Shown: positions 38,237 to 48,099, counted from the first letter of the stretch. The stretch is 64,000 bases of DNA from Nocardia higoensis (GCF_015477835.1 NZ_JADLQN010000001.1:1736001-1800000), one strand, 5' to 3'. The notes: generated by a model not told the origin, from the letters alone. Translations and numbers: made by a program.

Positions 38237-39457
38237 TCACCAGGTGACGGGCAGGGTGCGAGGCCCGCGCAATTGCAGACCCGATTTCCACTGGAGCCGA
38301 GTCTCGGGCACAGCTAACGCCAGCTCGGGAAACGCCTCGACAAGCTCGCCTACTGCCGCGGTGAGTTCCATCCGGGCCAATTGGGCCCCGAGGCAACGGT
38401 GTGCTCCGTGCCCGAAACTAAGGTGGGGGTTGTGCGGGCGGTCGAGGCGGATGGTGAGTGGATCCGGAAACACACCTGGATCGGTGTTGGCTGCGATGGT
38501 GGGAGCGATGACCACTTCCCCGGCGGGGATGGAGGTCGCGTGGGCGGTTCCTGCGCCCAGAGTGATCTCGGTGGTAGTGACGCGGGCGCGGAAGCCTCCA
38601 GCCCCCAGGGGCAGGATGCGTAGCAGTTCCTCGACCGCGCCGCTGATGCGGGAGCGGTCGGCGGCCAGCCACGCCCACGCACCAGGGATGGTGACCAGCG
38701 TGTACACCGAGTTGGTGAGCTGGCCGGCCGTCGTCTGGAACCCGGCCACCAGGAGGTCGGTTGCGAGCGCGACGACCGCACGCCGCGAGAGTCTTCCCGC
38801 TTGTGCGTGGGCGACCAGGACGCCGAGAAGGTCGTCACGTGGCTGCTCGACCCGCTGATCGACAAGATGATCGAAGTAGGCGTCGAGTTCGGCGGCGGCT
38901 GCCTCGATCTGTCCGGGGGGATGAGAGGTGGATGACAGCATCGCCTCACTCCAGCTCCGGAAAGCGCGGCGGTCATCGCGCGGCACTCCCAGCACGTCGC
39001 CGATCAGCGCCGCGGACAACCGCTGCGCGAATTGCTCTACCAGGTCGGCGCTTTGGCCTTTACGCATGTCGGCGATGAGCTCACGCGCCGCTGCCTCGGT
39101 CGCCGGGCGTAACGATTCAATGCGGCGAGCAGTGAACCAGGACGCCAAAAGCCCGCGCAGACGGGTGTGCTCGGGGGCGTCCAATGACATCAGCAGGCCT
39201 TCAGCATCCGCGCGCGGCAGGATACGTGGTGTCTGTGGGTCGGTGGTGGCGCTGCGGGTGCAGTGTGGGGACGCGAGCACCGCGCGAATGTCGTTATAGC
39301 GGGTAAGCAACCACGCGATTCCTCCGAACGGCAGCTGTACCCGCGCGATGCTCGTCTCTGCACGCATCGCCGCGAACACGGGCTCGACGGCCAACCGCTC
39401 GGGCTGCGCAGTGGGGAACACGCAGACCGGCAGCCGGCGACCGGTGCGGGAGGTCAT
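38237..39457 (-). CDS. Cytochrome P450 (EncR-like)
   Basis: The 406-residue P450 shows the heme-binding loop FGHGAHRCLG with its Cys ligand and the oxygen-activating helix LLVAGFQTTAGQL. The ATG overlaps the flavoprotein stop (ATGA). EncR hydroxylates desmethyl-5-deoxyenterocin in the enterocin pathway; an equivalent late oxidation is likely. No ferredoxin gene (EncQ) is adjacent, so electrons must come from a partner elsewhere. Family certain, substrate inferred. Confidence 0.85.
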   Translation of the reverse strand: MTSRTGRRLPVCVFPTAQPERLAVEPVFAAMRAETSIARVQLPFGGIAWLLTRYNDIRAVLASPHCTRSATTDPQTPRILPRADAEGLLMSLDAPEHTRLRGLLASWFTARRIESLRPATEAAARELIADMRKGQSADLVEQFAQRLSAALIGDVLGVPRDDRRAFRSWSEAMLSSTSHPPGQIEAAAAELDAYFDHLVDQRVEQPRDDLLGVLVAHAQAGRLSRRAVVALATDLLVAGFQTTAGQLTNSVYTLVTIPGAWAWLAADRSRISGAVEELLRILPLGAGGFRARVTTTEITLGAGTAHATSIPAGEVVIAPTIAANTDPGVFPDPLTIRLDRPHNPHLSFGHGAHRCLGAQLARMELTAAVGELVEAFPELALAVPETRLQWKSGLQLRGPRTLPVTW

Positions 39458-40857
39458 CGGCCCGCAGCCGCCCCGGCCGGGGTGGCGGGTGTGATGTTGG
39501 GGTTCAGGCGGAAGAAGTTGTGCGGATCGTAGGTCGCCTTGATCTCGCGCAGCCGCTGATACTTGGCCGCGCCGTAGGAGTCGACGGTACGTGCGTCCTC
39601 GTCTGGATTCATGAAGTTGACGTATCCGCCGGACAGGTGAGAGGTGATGGCCCCGTAGCCCTCGCGTGCCCAGCTGACGTGAGTGACGTCCTGGGCAGGG
39701 TCGTTCCATGCGGCAGCGAAGCTGATGACATACGGCAGGTCGCGATTGTGGTAGGCAGTGAACTCGGTGGGCACACGAGCGACTGCTCCGCCCAGGTAAA
39801 GCAGCTCCAGCTGGGAGAATGGGGAGCTGATCTGCGCTCCGTACTCGAGGATCTGATCGATCAGCGAGTCCGGCAGCGCGGCGGCATAGCCACTCTTGGT
39901 GCAGATGCGTTCTGGCACAACGGCTCCCGGGAAGGCATAGGCCTGCACGCCGCGATAAGGCAGGGTGGCTTTGGTGATGCCGTGGCACGCTGCGAGAGCG
40001 ATGATCTCGTCGATGGCGGCCTCTCCGTCGACGGCGGCTCCTACCCAGCAGGCCATTGTGCACAGCACGGGCGTGCCCCACAGGTTCTGAGGGATCTCCG
40101 GCAGCGGTGGTGCGAGTCGCAGGTAGAACACCCAGGTGAGTTCATCGGGTGCTGTCGGCATGCGGTCGCGCCAGGTCCGCAGGACCTCGGGAGCGTCGTC
40201 AAGGGTGAAGTAGCCGCAGAAGAAGCGGATCGGCCCCACCCGGTGCAAGCGGAACTCGAATTCGGTCACGATGCCGAAATTGCCGCCACCCCCGCGCAGG
40301 CCCCAGAAAAGGTCGGGGTGCTCGGCGTCGCTGGCGGTGACCTGCTCGCCGGAGGCGAGAACGACTTGGGCGGAGGTCAGATTGTCGATCGACAGGCCGT
40401 ATTTGCGGCTGAGCCAGCCGAAGCCGCCGCCGAGGACCAGCCCGCCCAAGCCGGTGTGGGAGACCACACCGGCCGGAGTCGCCAGCATGTAGGCCTGCGT
40501 GGCGGTGTCGAAAGCGCCCAACAAGCATCCACCCTGTGCTGTGGCGGTGGCAGTGTCGGGGTCGACAGTGACCGCCGACATCAAACGCAGATCGATGACC
40601 AGCCCGTCGTCGCAGGTGGAATGCCCGGCCATGGAATGACCGCCACAGCGCACGGCCACCGGAACCGCTGCTGTACGTGCCCAATTCACCGCAGCCTGGA
40701 CGTCGGCGAGATCGGTCGGCTTCGCGATGGCGAGGGGCCGGCGGTCGATCATGCCGTTCCAGATACGGCGCGCCCGGTCATATCCCGAGTCGCCGGGCCG
40801 AATCACCGGTCCGGACAGCCGCGCTTGCAGGTCGTGTAGGTCGACTGTGGGGTTCAT
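39454..40857 (-). CDS. EncM-like FAD-dependent oxygenase (Favorskii-type rearrangement)
   Basis: The 467-residue protein has the PP-binding FAD domain with the covalent flavin His (His74 in VRCGGHSMAGHS). It matches remembered EncM sequence over long stretches, for example CLLGAFDTATQAYMLATPAG, GLGGLVLGGGFGWLSRKYGL, FPGAVVPERICTKSGY and QLELLYLGGAVARVP. EncM oxidises a poly-beta-ketone and triggers an oxidative Favorskii-like rearrangement in enterocin biosynthesis. EncM is about the same length (464). The start overlaps the acyltransferase stop (TGATG). Berberine-bridge-type enzymes with other roles are the alternative, but this similarity is specific. Confidence 0.87.
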   Translation of the reverse strand: MNPTVDLHDLQARLSGPVIRPGDSGYDRARRIWNGMIDRRPLAIAKPTDLADVQAAVNWARTAAVPVAVRCGGHSMAGHSTCDDGLVIDLRLMSAVTVDPDTATATAQGGCLLGAFDTATQAYMLATPAGVVSHTGLGGLVLGGGFGWLSRKYGLSIDNLTSAQVVLASGEQVTASDAEHPDLFWGLRGGGGNFGIVTEFEFRLHRVGPIRFFCGYFTLDDAPEVLRTWRDRMPTAPDELTWVFYLRLAPPLPEIPQNLWGTPVLCTMACWVGAAVDGEAAIDEIIALAACHGITKATLPYRGVQAYAFPGAVVPERICTKSGYAAALPDSLIDQILEYGAQISSPFSQLELLYLGGAVARVPTEFTAYHNRDLPYVISFAAAWNDPAQDVTHVSWAREGYGAITSHLSGGYVNFMNPDEDARTVDSYGAAKYQRLREIKATYDPHNFFRLNPNITPATPAGAAAGR

Positions 40858-41870
40858 CAGTAGGTCCTTGGGCTCGAGGCGACAGGGGAAGATGAGACGA
40901 GTTCGCCGAGAACGGCCTGTAGTGCGGCGGTATCGGCTCCGGGGGCGCGGCGGCGCGGCGGGAGGACTGCCAGACAACGGCTGTGCCCACGGGCGACTGC
41001 CGAGGTACGGCGAGCCAGCATCGACAATGATTGGCCTGGGCCGACCTCGACCAGGGTGACAGGGCCTGCGTCGAGAACCATGCGCAGTGCCGATGCGAAC
41101 AGCACCGGGCTTGCTGGTTGCCGCAGCCAGAAGGCCGGGTCGGTCGCATGCGCGCCATCGAGCAGCCCGCCCAGATACCCCGAGTACATGCGAATCCGCG
41201 GTGGCTGCAGACGTGCTGTGAACTGGGGGCGTATCGGTGCGTTGTCCGGCCCTGCGGGCAGTTCGTTCATGAGGGGGCTGTGAAACGGCTGCCGGGCATT
41301 GACCGGTGCGCAGGTGACGCCGTCGGCGATCAGCCGCTGGCGGATTGCCTCGAGGCCGGAGCGGCCACCGCAGACCAAGACCTGCTTGGGGCCATTGACG
41401 GCGCCCAGCACCACGTCGTCGAGTCCGTTCATCCGCTCACGCACAGCGTCGGCGGACGCGGCTACGGCCAGCATCCCCCCTGGCGGAGCATGCCGGTATG
41501 TGCGCACGAACTCGGCCAACAGGGTCAAAGCGTCCCTGAATTCGAACACCCCGGCGACCGCCGCAGCAGCGATCTCACCGACGGAGTGTCCGAGCAGGGC
41601 ATCAGGCGGCGCACCCGAGGCGATCAGGGTGCGCGCCAGCGCGTAGTTCACCGACAGCAGCAGCGGCTGGGCACGGGTGATGTCGTGGAACATCGGCCCG
41701 GGATCCGGTTGCAGCCAGATCTTTCGCAGCGCGGGATCATCGAGGATGGTGAAAGCCTCATCCATGGTGTCAGTGAAGACCTGCTCGGTGCCGTAGAGGT
41801 CGGCAGCCATGCGCGGATGTTGCGCGCCTTGGCCGGGGAACAGGAAAACGGTGGCCCCGCCGATGGTCAT
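40857..41870 (-). CDS. Acyltransferase of the malonyl-CoA:ACP transferase family
   Basis: The 337-residue protein has FLFPGQGAQ, the nucleophile Ser96 in LLGHSVGEIAAAA, and the catalytic His in QPFHSPLMNE. It transfers malonyl, or possibly an aroyl or other starter, to the carrier protein. The GHSVGE nucleophile and PFHSPLM do not separate these options with certainty. Its start overlaps the ACP stop (ATGA), placing it inside the core operon KS-alpha, KS-beta, ACP, AT, EncM-like, P450. Confidence 0.85.
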   Translation of the reverse strand: MTIGGATVFLFPGQGAQHPRMAADLYGTEQVFTDTMDEAFTILDDPALRKIWLQPDPGPMFHDITRAQPLLLSVNYALARTLIASGAPPDALLGHSVGEIAAAAVAGVFEFRDALTLLAEFVRTYRHAPPGGMLAVAASADAVRERMNGLDDVVLGAVNGPKQVLVCGGRSGLEAIRQRLIADGVTCAPVNARQPFHSPLMNELPAGPDNAPIRPQFTARLQPPRIRMYSGYLGGLLDGAHATDPAFWLRQPASPVLFASALRMVLDAGPVTLVEVGPGQSLSMLARRTSAVARGHSRCLAVLPPRRRAPGADTAALQAVLGELVSSSPVASSPRTY

Positions 41871-42109
41871 GTCCGAGCACCGTTGACCCACGCCACAAGT
41901 TGCTCGGGGGTGGTCAATTCCCACAAGATCTCGTCGGGGATTTCGATGCCGAACCGGCGTTTGAGCATGGCGCAGGTCTCCATCAACGCCAGTGAGTCGA
42001 ATCCCAGCTCGGCGAATTCCTTGGCGACGAAATCGCCGTCGAGAGTGACGGATTCATCTTCACCTGCGCTGGCGATCATCGCCTCCCGCAGTTGGTCAGG
42101 AGTCAGCAT
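41867..42109 (-). CDS. Polyketide acyl carrier protein
   Basis: The 80-residue protein has the phosphopantetheine Ser39 in FAELGFDSLALMET and a typical first helix (MLTPDQLREAM). The start is a second ATG within a longer frame; the preferred one fits normal ACP length. It lies between the chain-length-factor and acyltransferase genes. It carries the growing polyketide on the type II synthase. Confidence 0.9.
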   Translation of the reverse strand: MLTPDQLREAMIASAGEDESVTLDGDFVAKEFAELGFDSLALMETCAMLKRRFGIEIPDEILWELTTPEQLVAWVNGART

Positions 42110-42140
42110 TCGGAAAAGCCGCCTTTCTCGTGATCGGATA

Positions 42141-43343
42141 TCAGGTGCGCAGGACCAGTGCCGAAACGAACCCGCCCGCACCGCGAGCGAGGACGAGCGC
42201 GGTGTTCAGCGGTGACCGACGGGGCTGCCCGCACACCAGGTCGATGGGAAGATCGGTGGAACTCACATACACCGCCGGGGGAATGACGTTGTCGCGCAGC
42301 GCCAGCAGTGCGCAGACGACGTCGACCGGACCACCGCCTGCCATGAGACGACCGGTGCCGGTCTTCGGTGCGGCGACTGGGACCGCATTCGGGCCGAACA
42401 CCGTCGCCAGGACGGTGGCCTCGGCGATGTCCTCAGCGCGAGTGCCGGCCGCGTCAGCGAACACGACGTCGATATCGGCGGCGCTCATGCCGGCGTCATC
42501 GAGAGCCGCCTCGATTACTCGCCGCATAGGCCGGATGTGCGCCGGGTCGTTGGTTGGGTTGAATCCGGTGGCGTATCCGACGATGCGGCCATAGACATGG
42601 CCGGTTTCGACAGTGTCGCCGGATTGCAGCACGAGCATCGCCCCGCCTTCTCCCGGGACGTAACCGTCGGCGCCGCTGGTGAACGGCAGGTAGCCGCGGG
42701 CGGGATCGTGAGTCGTGGTCAGCCTTCCTGTCGCCTGATGCGACACCCATCCCCAGGGGTCGAACGAGGATTCCATGCCCCCGGCGATCACCATCGAACA
42801 TCGGCCGCGGCCGATGTTGCGGCGGGCGTGGCCGAGAGCGTCCAGACCGCCGGCTTGTTCGGCGACCAGGACGGCTCCGGGACCACGTAAGCGGTGCCGT
42901 ATGGAGATCTGGCCGGTGTTCACCGCGTAGAACCAGGCGAAACACTGGTAGACACTGACACTTTCGCGGCCTTGCGTCCACAGCCGCTGCATCTCCCGAT
43001 GGGAGAATTCGAATCCACCGGTGGCGTTGGAGGTGACAACCGCGCAGTCGAAGGGGTCGCGGTGATCGAGGTCGACCTTGGAGTCGGCCAGCGCACGCTC
43101 GGCGGCAACGAGAGCGAGCTGGGTGACCCGGTCGCTCTGGGTGATCAGCCGACCTGGGAGATGGTCCGCGGCCGCGAAATCGGGGATCGTCCCGGCCAGT
43201 GCGGCGTCATAACGGTCGCGGTAGTCCTCGATGACCCGGATGCCGGATTCGCCTCGGCGGGTACGGTGCCAGTACTCGTCGAGGGTCACACCGGTCGGCG
43301 CGAGGACATCGATACCGGTCACCACACACTCGGTGGGATTCAT
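42141..43343 (-). CDS. Ketosynthase beta/chain-length factor
   Basis: The 400-residue protein is ketosynthase-like but has Gln163 in VLVAEQAGGLDALG where the active-site Cys would be, the signature of chain-length factors. Other landmarks are GGMESSFDPWG and VPGEGGAMLVLQS. With the KS-alpha it controls chain length by decarboxylating malonyl-ACP and shaping the cavity. Its ATG overlaps the KS-alpha stop (ATGA). Confidence 0.92.
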   Translation of the reverse strand: MNPTECVVTGIDVLAPTGVTLDEYWHRTRRGESGIRVIEDYRDRYDAALAGTIPDFAAADHLPGRLITQSDRVTQLALVAAERALADSKVDLDHRDPFDCAVVTSNATGGFEFSHREMQRLWTQGRESVSVYQCFAWFYAVNTGQISIRHRLRGPGAVLVAEQAGGLDALGHARRNIGRGRCSMVIAGGMESSFDPWGWVSHQATGRLTTTHDPARGYLPFTSGADGYVPGEGGAMLVLQSGDTVETGHVYGRIVGYATGFNPTNDPAHIRPMRRVIEAALDDAGMSAADIDVVFADAAGTRAEDIAEATVLATVFGPNAVPVAAPKTGTGRLMAGGGPVDVVCALLALRDNVIPPAVYVSSTDLPIDLVCGQPRRSPLNTALVLARGAGGFVSALVLRT

Positions 43344-44593
43344 GCGCTCACCTTTCGCAACACCATGGCGCTCTGGAAGCCACCGAAGCCGCTGCCGACG
43401 GTCAGCACCGTGTTCAGGCTGGCCTCGCGGGCGATCAGCGGGACATAGTCCAGATCGCATCGGGGATCGGGTTCGTGCAAGTTGGCGGTCGGCGGAATCA
43501 GCGAATGCTGCATCGCCAGCAAGCAGGTGGCGACCTCGATGGAGCCGATCGCGCCCAGCGAATGGCCGATCATGGATTTGATCGAGCTGATCGGCACGCG
43601 ATACGCGTGCTCGCCGAGGCTGCGTTTGATGGCGGCGGTCTCGTGGACGTCGTTCTGCTTGGTGCCCGACCCGTGCGCGTTGACGTAGCCGACGTCACCG
43701 GGATTCACCTGGGCCTCCGTCAGCGCGGCGTCGATGGCGCGTGACATCTCCTCGCCCCCGGCGGTCAGGCCGGTCATGTGGTAGGCGTTGCAGGTCGAGG
43801 AATAGCCGGCGATTTCGCCGAGGATGGGGGCGCCTCGGCGACACGCGTGGTCGAGTTCCTCGAGAACCAGCACGGCGGACCCCTCGGCGATGGCGAAGCC
43901 GTTGCGGCGCCGGTCGAACGGGCGCGCCGCGGTGGCGGGATCGTCGTTGTCGGGGGTCGTGGCGCGGATGGCGTCGAAACAGGCGACCGCGATAGGAGTG
44001 ACCGGGGCGTCGGTGGCACCGGCGAGCATGATGTCGGCGCTGCCTTCGTCGATGAGGGTGGCGGCGTGGCCGATGGAGTCGATGCCCGAGGTGCATCCTG
44101 CCGAAACGACCGACACAGGCCCCTCGGCGCCGACGAGTTGGGCCACTTCGCGGGCGATGGATCCAGGTGTGAAGTAGTCGAACAGGTGCGGTGACTGGTA
44201 CGCCTGGTCGACGAACCACTCGGTGCCATCGTCGGAAAGCACGACGTACTCCTGCTCGATGCTGGTCGCCGAACCGACCGCGTTGCCGATGCTAACTCCC
44301 AGTCGCGAAGGGTCGATGCCGTCGAGCCCGGCTTGCTCGACGGCGCGTCGTGCGCATACGACGGCGAGCATGGACGCACGATCGAGCCGGCGTGCCTCGC
44401 GCCGGCTCAGTCCCATGGCGACCGGGTCGAAATCGATTTCTCCGGCGACCTGGGACCGGAACTGTGTGGGATCGAAGGCCGTGATGCGCCGGATCGCAGT
44501 CCTGCCTTCGGTGATCATGGTCCAGAAGCCGCCGGTATCGGTCGATCCCGGCGCCAGAACCGATAGCCCTGTCACTACAACTCGTCGATGCAC
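43340..44593 (-). CDS. Ketosynthase alpha of a type II polyketide synthase
   Basis: A GTG start (VHRRVVVTGL) gives 417 residues. The active-site Cys167 lies in SAGCTSGIDS, and the two catalytic His regions are NAHGSGTKQND and KSMIGHSLGAIG. It condenses malonyl-ACP extender units on the starter. The first gene of the reverse-strand core operon, it diverges from the ketoreductase gene across about 137 bases that must hold both promoters. Confidence 0.93.
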   Translation of the reverse strand: MHRRVVVTGLSVLAPGSTDTGGFWTMITEGRTAIRRITAFDPTQFRSQVAGEIDFDPVAMGLSRREARRLDRASMLAVVCARRAVEQAGLDGIDPSRLGVSIGNAVGSATSIEQEYVVLSDDGTEWFVDQAYQSPHLFDYFTPGSIAREVAQLVGAEGPVSVVSAGCTSGIDSIGHAATLIDEGSADIMLAGATDAPVTPIAVACFDAIRATTPDNDDPATAARPFDRRRNGFAIAEGSAVLVLEELDHACRRGAPILGEIAGYSSTCNAYHMTGLTAGGEEMSRAIDAALTEAQVNPGDVGYVNAHGSGTKQNDVHETAAIKRSLGEHAYRVPISSIKSMIGHSLGAIGSIEVATCLLAMQHSLIPPTANLHEPDPRCDLDYVPLIAREASLNTVLTVGSGFGGFQSAMVLRKVSA

Positions 44594-44730
44594 ACCCCTA
44601 ACCGTGCTCGGCGGCGCTCGAAGACCCGTCCAGCGCCTGTCGTGGCTTTTCCGAGACGTTCTCGAGCGAGTTTCGAGCCGACGCGGGCAGCGTGACCGGC
44701 ACACGAGCAACCGAGATCTCGGGAGGATTC

Positions 44731-45492
44731 ATGGGTGGGGTGGCACTGGTCACCGGAGGAACGAGCGGCATCGGGTACGCCTGCGCGAAGCAGTTGCACC
44801 TGCAGGGATTCACGGTGGTGGTCACCGGCCGCGACAAGACCAAACTCGACGACACACTCGCTTCCGTGCCCGGCCTGTCCGGCTACGTCAACGATGTCCG
44901 TGACCGTGGCGCGGTGCGTGAGCTGGTCGCCACCATCACCACCGAATACGGACCGATCCAGGTGCTGGTCAACAATGCAGGACGCGGAGGGGGCGGACCG
45001 ATCACCGCCATTACCGACGAGTTATGGCTCGATGTCATAGACACGGACCTCAACAGCGTGTTCTGGATGACCCGCGCCGTGCTCGAGAAGTCACCCAGCA
45101 TTCGCAACCCGGCCGGCCGCATCATCAACATCGCCTCCACGGGCGGCAAGCAGGGAGTCCCGTTCGGCACCCCGTATTCGGCCGCCAAAGCCGGAGTAAT
45201 CGGCTTCACCAAGGCACTGGCCAAGGAGCTGGCTCCCACCGGTGCCACGGTCAATGCTGTGTGCCCCGGATATGTCGAAACGCCGATGGCAGTCTCGATC
45301 CGCCAATCCTATGCCCAGATGCAGAACAGGTCCGAGGACGAGGTCCTCGCCGACTTCGAGGCAAAGATCCCCCTCGGGCGATACAGCACGCCCGACGAGG
45401 TCGCCGCCATGGTCACCTACCTGGCCGGCCCCGCCGCCGGATCGGTTACCGCGCAGGCCCTCAACGTCTGCGGCGGCCTCGGCATCTACTGA
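44731..45492 (+). CDS. Type II PKS ketoreductase (ActIII/EncD-like)
   Basis: The 253-residue SDR begins MGGVALVTGGTSGIGYACAK, with GGGAGGATTC as ribosome site. Catalytic Ser, Tyr and Lys lie in NIASTGGKQGVPFGTPYSAA. The C-terminus TPDEVAAMVTYLAGPAAG, then VTAQALNVCGGLGIY, is near-identical in style to actinorhodin ActIII, which reduces C9. EncD does this in enterocin biosynthesis. It starts the short rightward operon with the methyltransferase and a second NTF2-fold gene. Confidence 0.9.
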   Translation: MGGVALVTGGTSGIGYACAKQLHLQGFTVVVTGRDKTKLDDTLASVPGLSGYVNDVRDRGAVRELVATITTEYGPIQVLVNNAGRGGGGPITAITDELWLDVIDTDLNSVFWMTRAVLEKSPSIRNPAGRIINIASTGGKQGVPFGTPYSAAKAGVIGFTKALAKELAPTGATVNAVCPGYVETPMAVSIRQSYAQMQNRSEDEVLADFEAKIPLGRYSTPDEVAAMVTYLAGPAAGSVTAQALNVCGGLGIY

Positions 45493-45520
45493 CCGTTCCT
45501 CCCACGAGAAAGCGACCACG

Positions 45521-46189
45521 ATGACCTCAACTGTCGACAACGACCACGGTCAGAGCTTCTACCGCACCAATCGCCTCAACGGCTACGACCTCGTCACTGT
45601 CAATGCCGCCAACCGGGTCCTGTGGCGATGCCCTCCACAGCGTCTGGTCGAGCACTACGACCGCAACGTCGCCGCCCGTCACCTGGACATCGGGCCCGGT
45701 ACCGGCTATTACCTCGATCACTGTCACTTCCCGGTCGCCCAACCGACTCTCACGCTGCTCGACCTCAATCCGGACCCCCTCACCTTCGCCGCACAACGGC
45801 TGGCCCGGTACACGCCGGCGACGGTTCGCGCAGACCTTCTCTCGCCGCTGCCCCCCGTCCCCGGCTCGCCGTTCGACTCGATCGGCGTGAACTACGTACT
45901 GCATTGCCTGCCCAACCAGTCGCAGGGCAGAGGCGATGTCTTCGCCCGGCTCAAGCCGCTCCTGAACACCGACGGCGTCCTGTTCGGTAGCACCGTCGTA
46001 ACCGGAGGCGCCCCCGCTACGGTGTTGTCGAACGCGTTCAACGCCCTGTACCAGCGCATGGGCGCCTTCCACAACCAACGCGACACCGTCGACACCCTGC
46101 ACGACGCGCTCGCCGAACACTTCGGCAGTCTCGTACTGGAAGTCCGCGGCAGCACCGTACTGTTCACCGCACGAAAGCCGCTACGGTGA
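45521..46189 (+). CDS. SAM-dependent methyltransferase (EncK-like)
   Basis: The 222-residue class I methyltransferase has motif I LDIGPGTGYYLDHC and LLDLNPDPLTFAAQRL, and VNYVLHCLP as a motif IV-like segment. EncK O-methylates an enterocin intermediate, and the placement 28 bases after the ketoreductase mirrors this pathway. The start ATG at 45521 was chosen because the upstream frame overlaps the ketoreductase. The substrate is inferred from context. Confidence 0.78.
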   Translation: MTSTVDNDHGQSFYRTNRLNGYDLVTVNAANRVLWRCPPQRLVEHYDRNVAARHLDIGPGTGYYLDHCHFPVAQPTLTLLDLNPDPLTFAAQRLARYTPATVRADLLSPLPPVPGSPFDSIGVNYVLHCLPNQSQGRGDVFARLKPLLNTDGVLFGSTVVTGGAPATVLSNAFNALYQRMGAFHNQRDTVDTLHDALAEHFGSLVLEVRGSTVLFTARKPLR

Positions 46190-46623
46190 CCACCGCCGTG
46201 ACCACCGACCTGTATGCCGAAGTCACCCAGTTCTATGCCCGCCATATGCGCGCGATGGATGAAGGACGAGTACAGGACTGGACCGGTGACTTCTCCGACG
46301 ACGCAGTCTTCATCACCAACGCCCGCCCCGACCCGCAGATCGGGCGCGCTGCCATCGTTGAAGGTGCCGGCAGCGCCGCGCAGAAATTGCTCGATCACCG
46401 CGTTGTGCGTCGTCACTGCCTGACCACTCTGGACCTGGAGACGACACCGGAGGGAACCGTCGTCGCCAACAGTTATGCCCTCATCGTGCGCACACCTCCA
46501 GGCGGCCCGACCGCCGTGGAGTTCCTGTGCACCTGCCGGGACGAACTGGTCAGAGTCGGTGGGCGGTTGCTGATCCAGCACCGTCACGTCCAGCGTGACG
46601 ACCTGGCTCACCCCCAGCCATAG
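46186..46623 (+). CDS. NTF2-fold protein
   Basis: The 145-residue protein starts at a GTG overlapping the methyltransferase stop (GTGA). It has the SnoaL-like pattern: EVTQFYARHMRAMDEGRVQD, then WTGDFSDDAVFITNARPDPQ, and a final ELVRVGGRLLIQHRHVQRDD strand. It may be a small isomerase, hydroxylase partner or cyclase; no activity can be assigned. It ends 9 bases before the bidirectional terminator. Confidence 0.65.
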   Translation: MTTAVTTDLYAEVTQFYARHMRAMDEGRVQDWTGDFSDDAVFITNARPDPQIGRAAIVEGAGSAAQKLLDHRVVRRHCLTTLDLETTPEGTVVANSYALIVRTPPGGPTAVEFLCTCRDELVRVGGRLLIQHRHVQRDDLAHPQP

Positions 46624-46631
46624 CACCCGAA

Positions 46632-46677
46632 GATCGTGGGTAACCGTCCGAAGTCACCAGGGCGCTTACCCACGATC
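46632..46677. terminator. Bidirectional terminator between convergent genes
   Basis: The arms GATCGTGGGTAA (46632-46643) and TTACCCACGATC (46666-46677) are perfectly complementary with a 22-base loop. The right arm includes the TAA stop of the MFS gene on the reverse strand. It should end both the rightward NTF2 operon and the leftward exporter transcript. Confidence 0.7.
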
Positions 46678-48084
46678 ACGTTGTGGAGGCAAGGCCAACG
46701 CGACCGCCGCTGCCGCGACCATGATCGCCGCGATCGCGTAGAAGGCGCGATCGTAAGCGGCGATCAACGCGGCCGGACCGCCGTCGTGTGCGGTCGCGAC
46801 AGTGACCAGTGCAGCCAAGCCCAATGCGCCACCGACTTGCTTGGTCGTGTTCATCAATCCCGAGGCCGCACCGGCTTCTGTGGTGGCCACCCCCGAGGTG
46901 ACCGCAACCGTGATCGGAGTGTTCAGCAGGCCGCTGCCGATGCTGAATACCACTGCGGGACCAAAGATTCCGATGAGGTAGCTACTGTCCACAGACAGCT
47001 GTGCTTGCCACAAGAAGCCCGCAGCCGCCAGCAGCGATCCCGCTGCGATAAGTACTCGGCCGTCCACCATGCGCATCAACGGCGGCGTAACCTGGGTACT
47101 CACGAGGATCGTCACCACGGTGTGGGGAAGAAAGGCCAGCCCGGTCTGCACCGGGCTGTAGCCGAGAACATTCTGCATCGACAGTGTCAGAAAGAACCAC
47201 ATCGGGTTCAAGCAGGCACCCGCCAGCAGCATTGCGATGTTCCCCACCGAGACCGAGCGAATTGCGAACAAGCGCAGCGGAATCAGCGGCGACGACGCCC
47301 AACGCGCCTCTACCGCGACGAATCCGAGCAGTAACACCGCGCCCAGGACGAGCGCTGCGACGGTCGGCCTTGATGCCCACCCCGAATCCGCCGCTTCGGC
47401 CATCCCGAATGCCAGTACCCCCAATCCGGTCGTCGCCAGCACCGCGCCGGCCACATCCAGTTGAGATCGTCCTTCCTGCCGATGATCGGCCCGGACATAG
47501 CGCGAGGCCAGGAATATCGCGGCTGCGCCGATCGGAACATTGATCAACAGCGTCGAGCGCCATGTCAGGTACTCCGTGAGCACCCCGCCCACGAGATTGC
47601 CGGCGGTACCGCCGGCGATGCCCACCGCCGTCCACGTCGCCAGAGCCCGCGTGCGACTCGCCCCCTCCGGGAACGTCGCCGTCAGAATCGTCAAGGTTGC
47701 CGGCGCCAACACCGCGGCTCCCAGTCCTTGCACCGCGCGCGCCGCGACCAGAAGCGCAGGAGACGTCGCCAGTCCGCCGGCCAGACTCGACCCCGTGAAC
47801 AGCGCCAATCCCGCCAGAAACACGCGGCGGCGACCGAACAGGTCCGCCAACCGTCCGCCCAGCAGCAGGAATCCGGCAAAGGTCAGTGCATAGGCATTGA
47901 CCACCCATTGCTGACCGGTCTCATCGAACCCCAGCGCGTCGCGAATCGAGGGCAGCGCGACATTCACCACCGAGATGTCGAGCACCACCATGAACTGAGC
48001 GGCACAGGCCACGGCCAGGACAAGTGTTTCCGCTCTGCCGCGACGGTCGATCAGCCCAGTCTCCGATATCTCCGGCTGAGTCAT
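46666..48084 (-). CDS. MFS exporter, DHA2 family, probably for the polyketide
   Basis: The 472-residue protein begins MTQPEISETGLIDRRG, with GGGAGG upstream. It has a conserved LDISVVNVALPSIRDALGF start of helix 1, GGRLADLFGRRRVFL (motif A) and 14 predicted helices. EncT is the transport gene of the enterocin cluster and this may serve the same purpose. It is divergent from a TetR gene over palindromic operators. Confidence 0.88.
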   Translation of the reverse strand: MTQPEISETGLIDRRGRAETLVLAVACAAQFMVVLDISVVNVALPSIRDALGFDETGQQWVVNAYALTFAGFLLLGGRLADLFGRRRVFLAGLALFTGSSLAGGLATSPALLVAARAVQGLGAAVLAPATLTILTATFPEGASRTRALATWTAVGIAGGTAGNLVGGVLTEYLTWRSTLLINVPIGAAAIFLASRYVRADHRQEGRSQLDVAGAVLATTGLGVLAFGMAEAADSGWASRPTVAALVLGAVLLLGFVAVEARWASSPLIPLRLFAIRSVSVGNIAMLLAGACLNPMWFFLTLSMQNVLGYSPVQTGLAFLPHTVVTILVSTQVTPPLMRMVDGRVLIAAGSLLAAAGFLWQAQLSVDSSYLIGIFGPAVVFSIGSGLLNTPITVAVTSGVATTEAGAASGLMNTTKQVGGALGLAALVTVATAHDGGPAALIAAYDRAFYAIAAIMVAAAAVALALPPQRDRG

Positions 48085-48099
48085 CCCCACCTCCCGGTT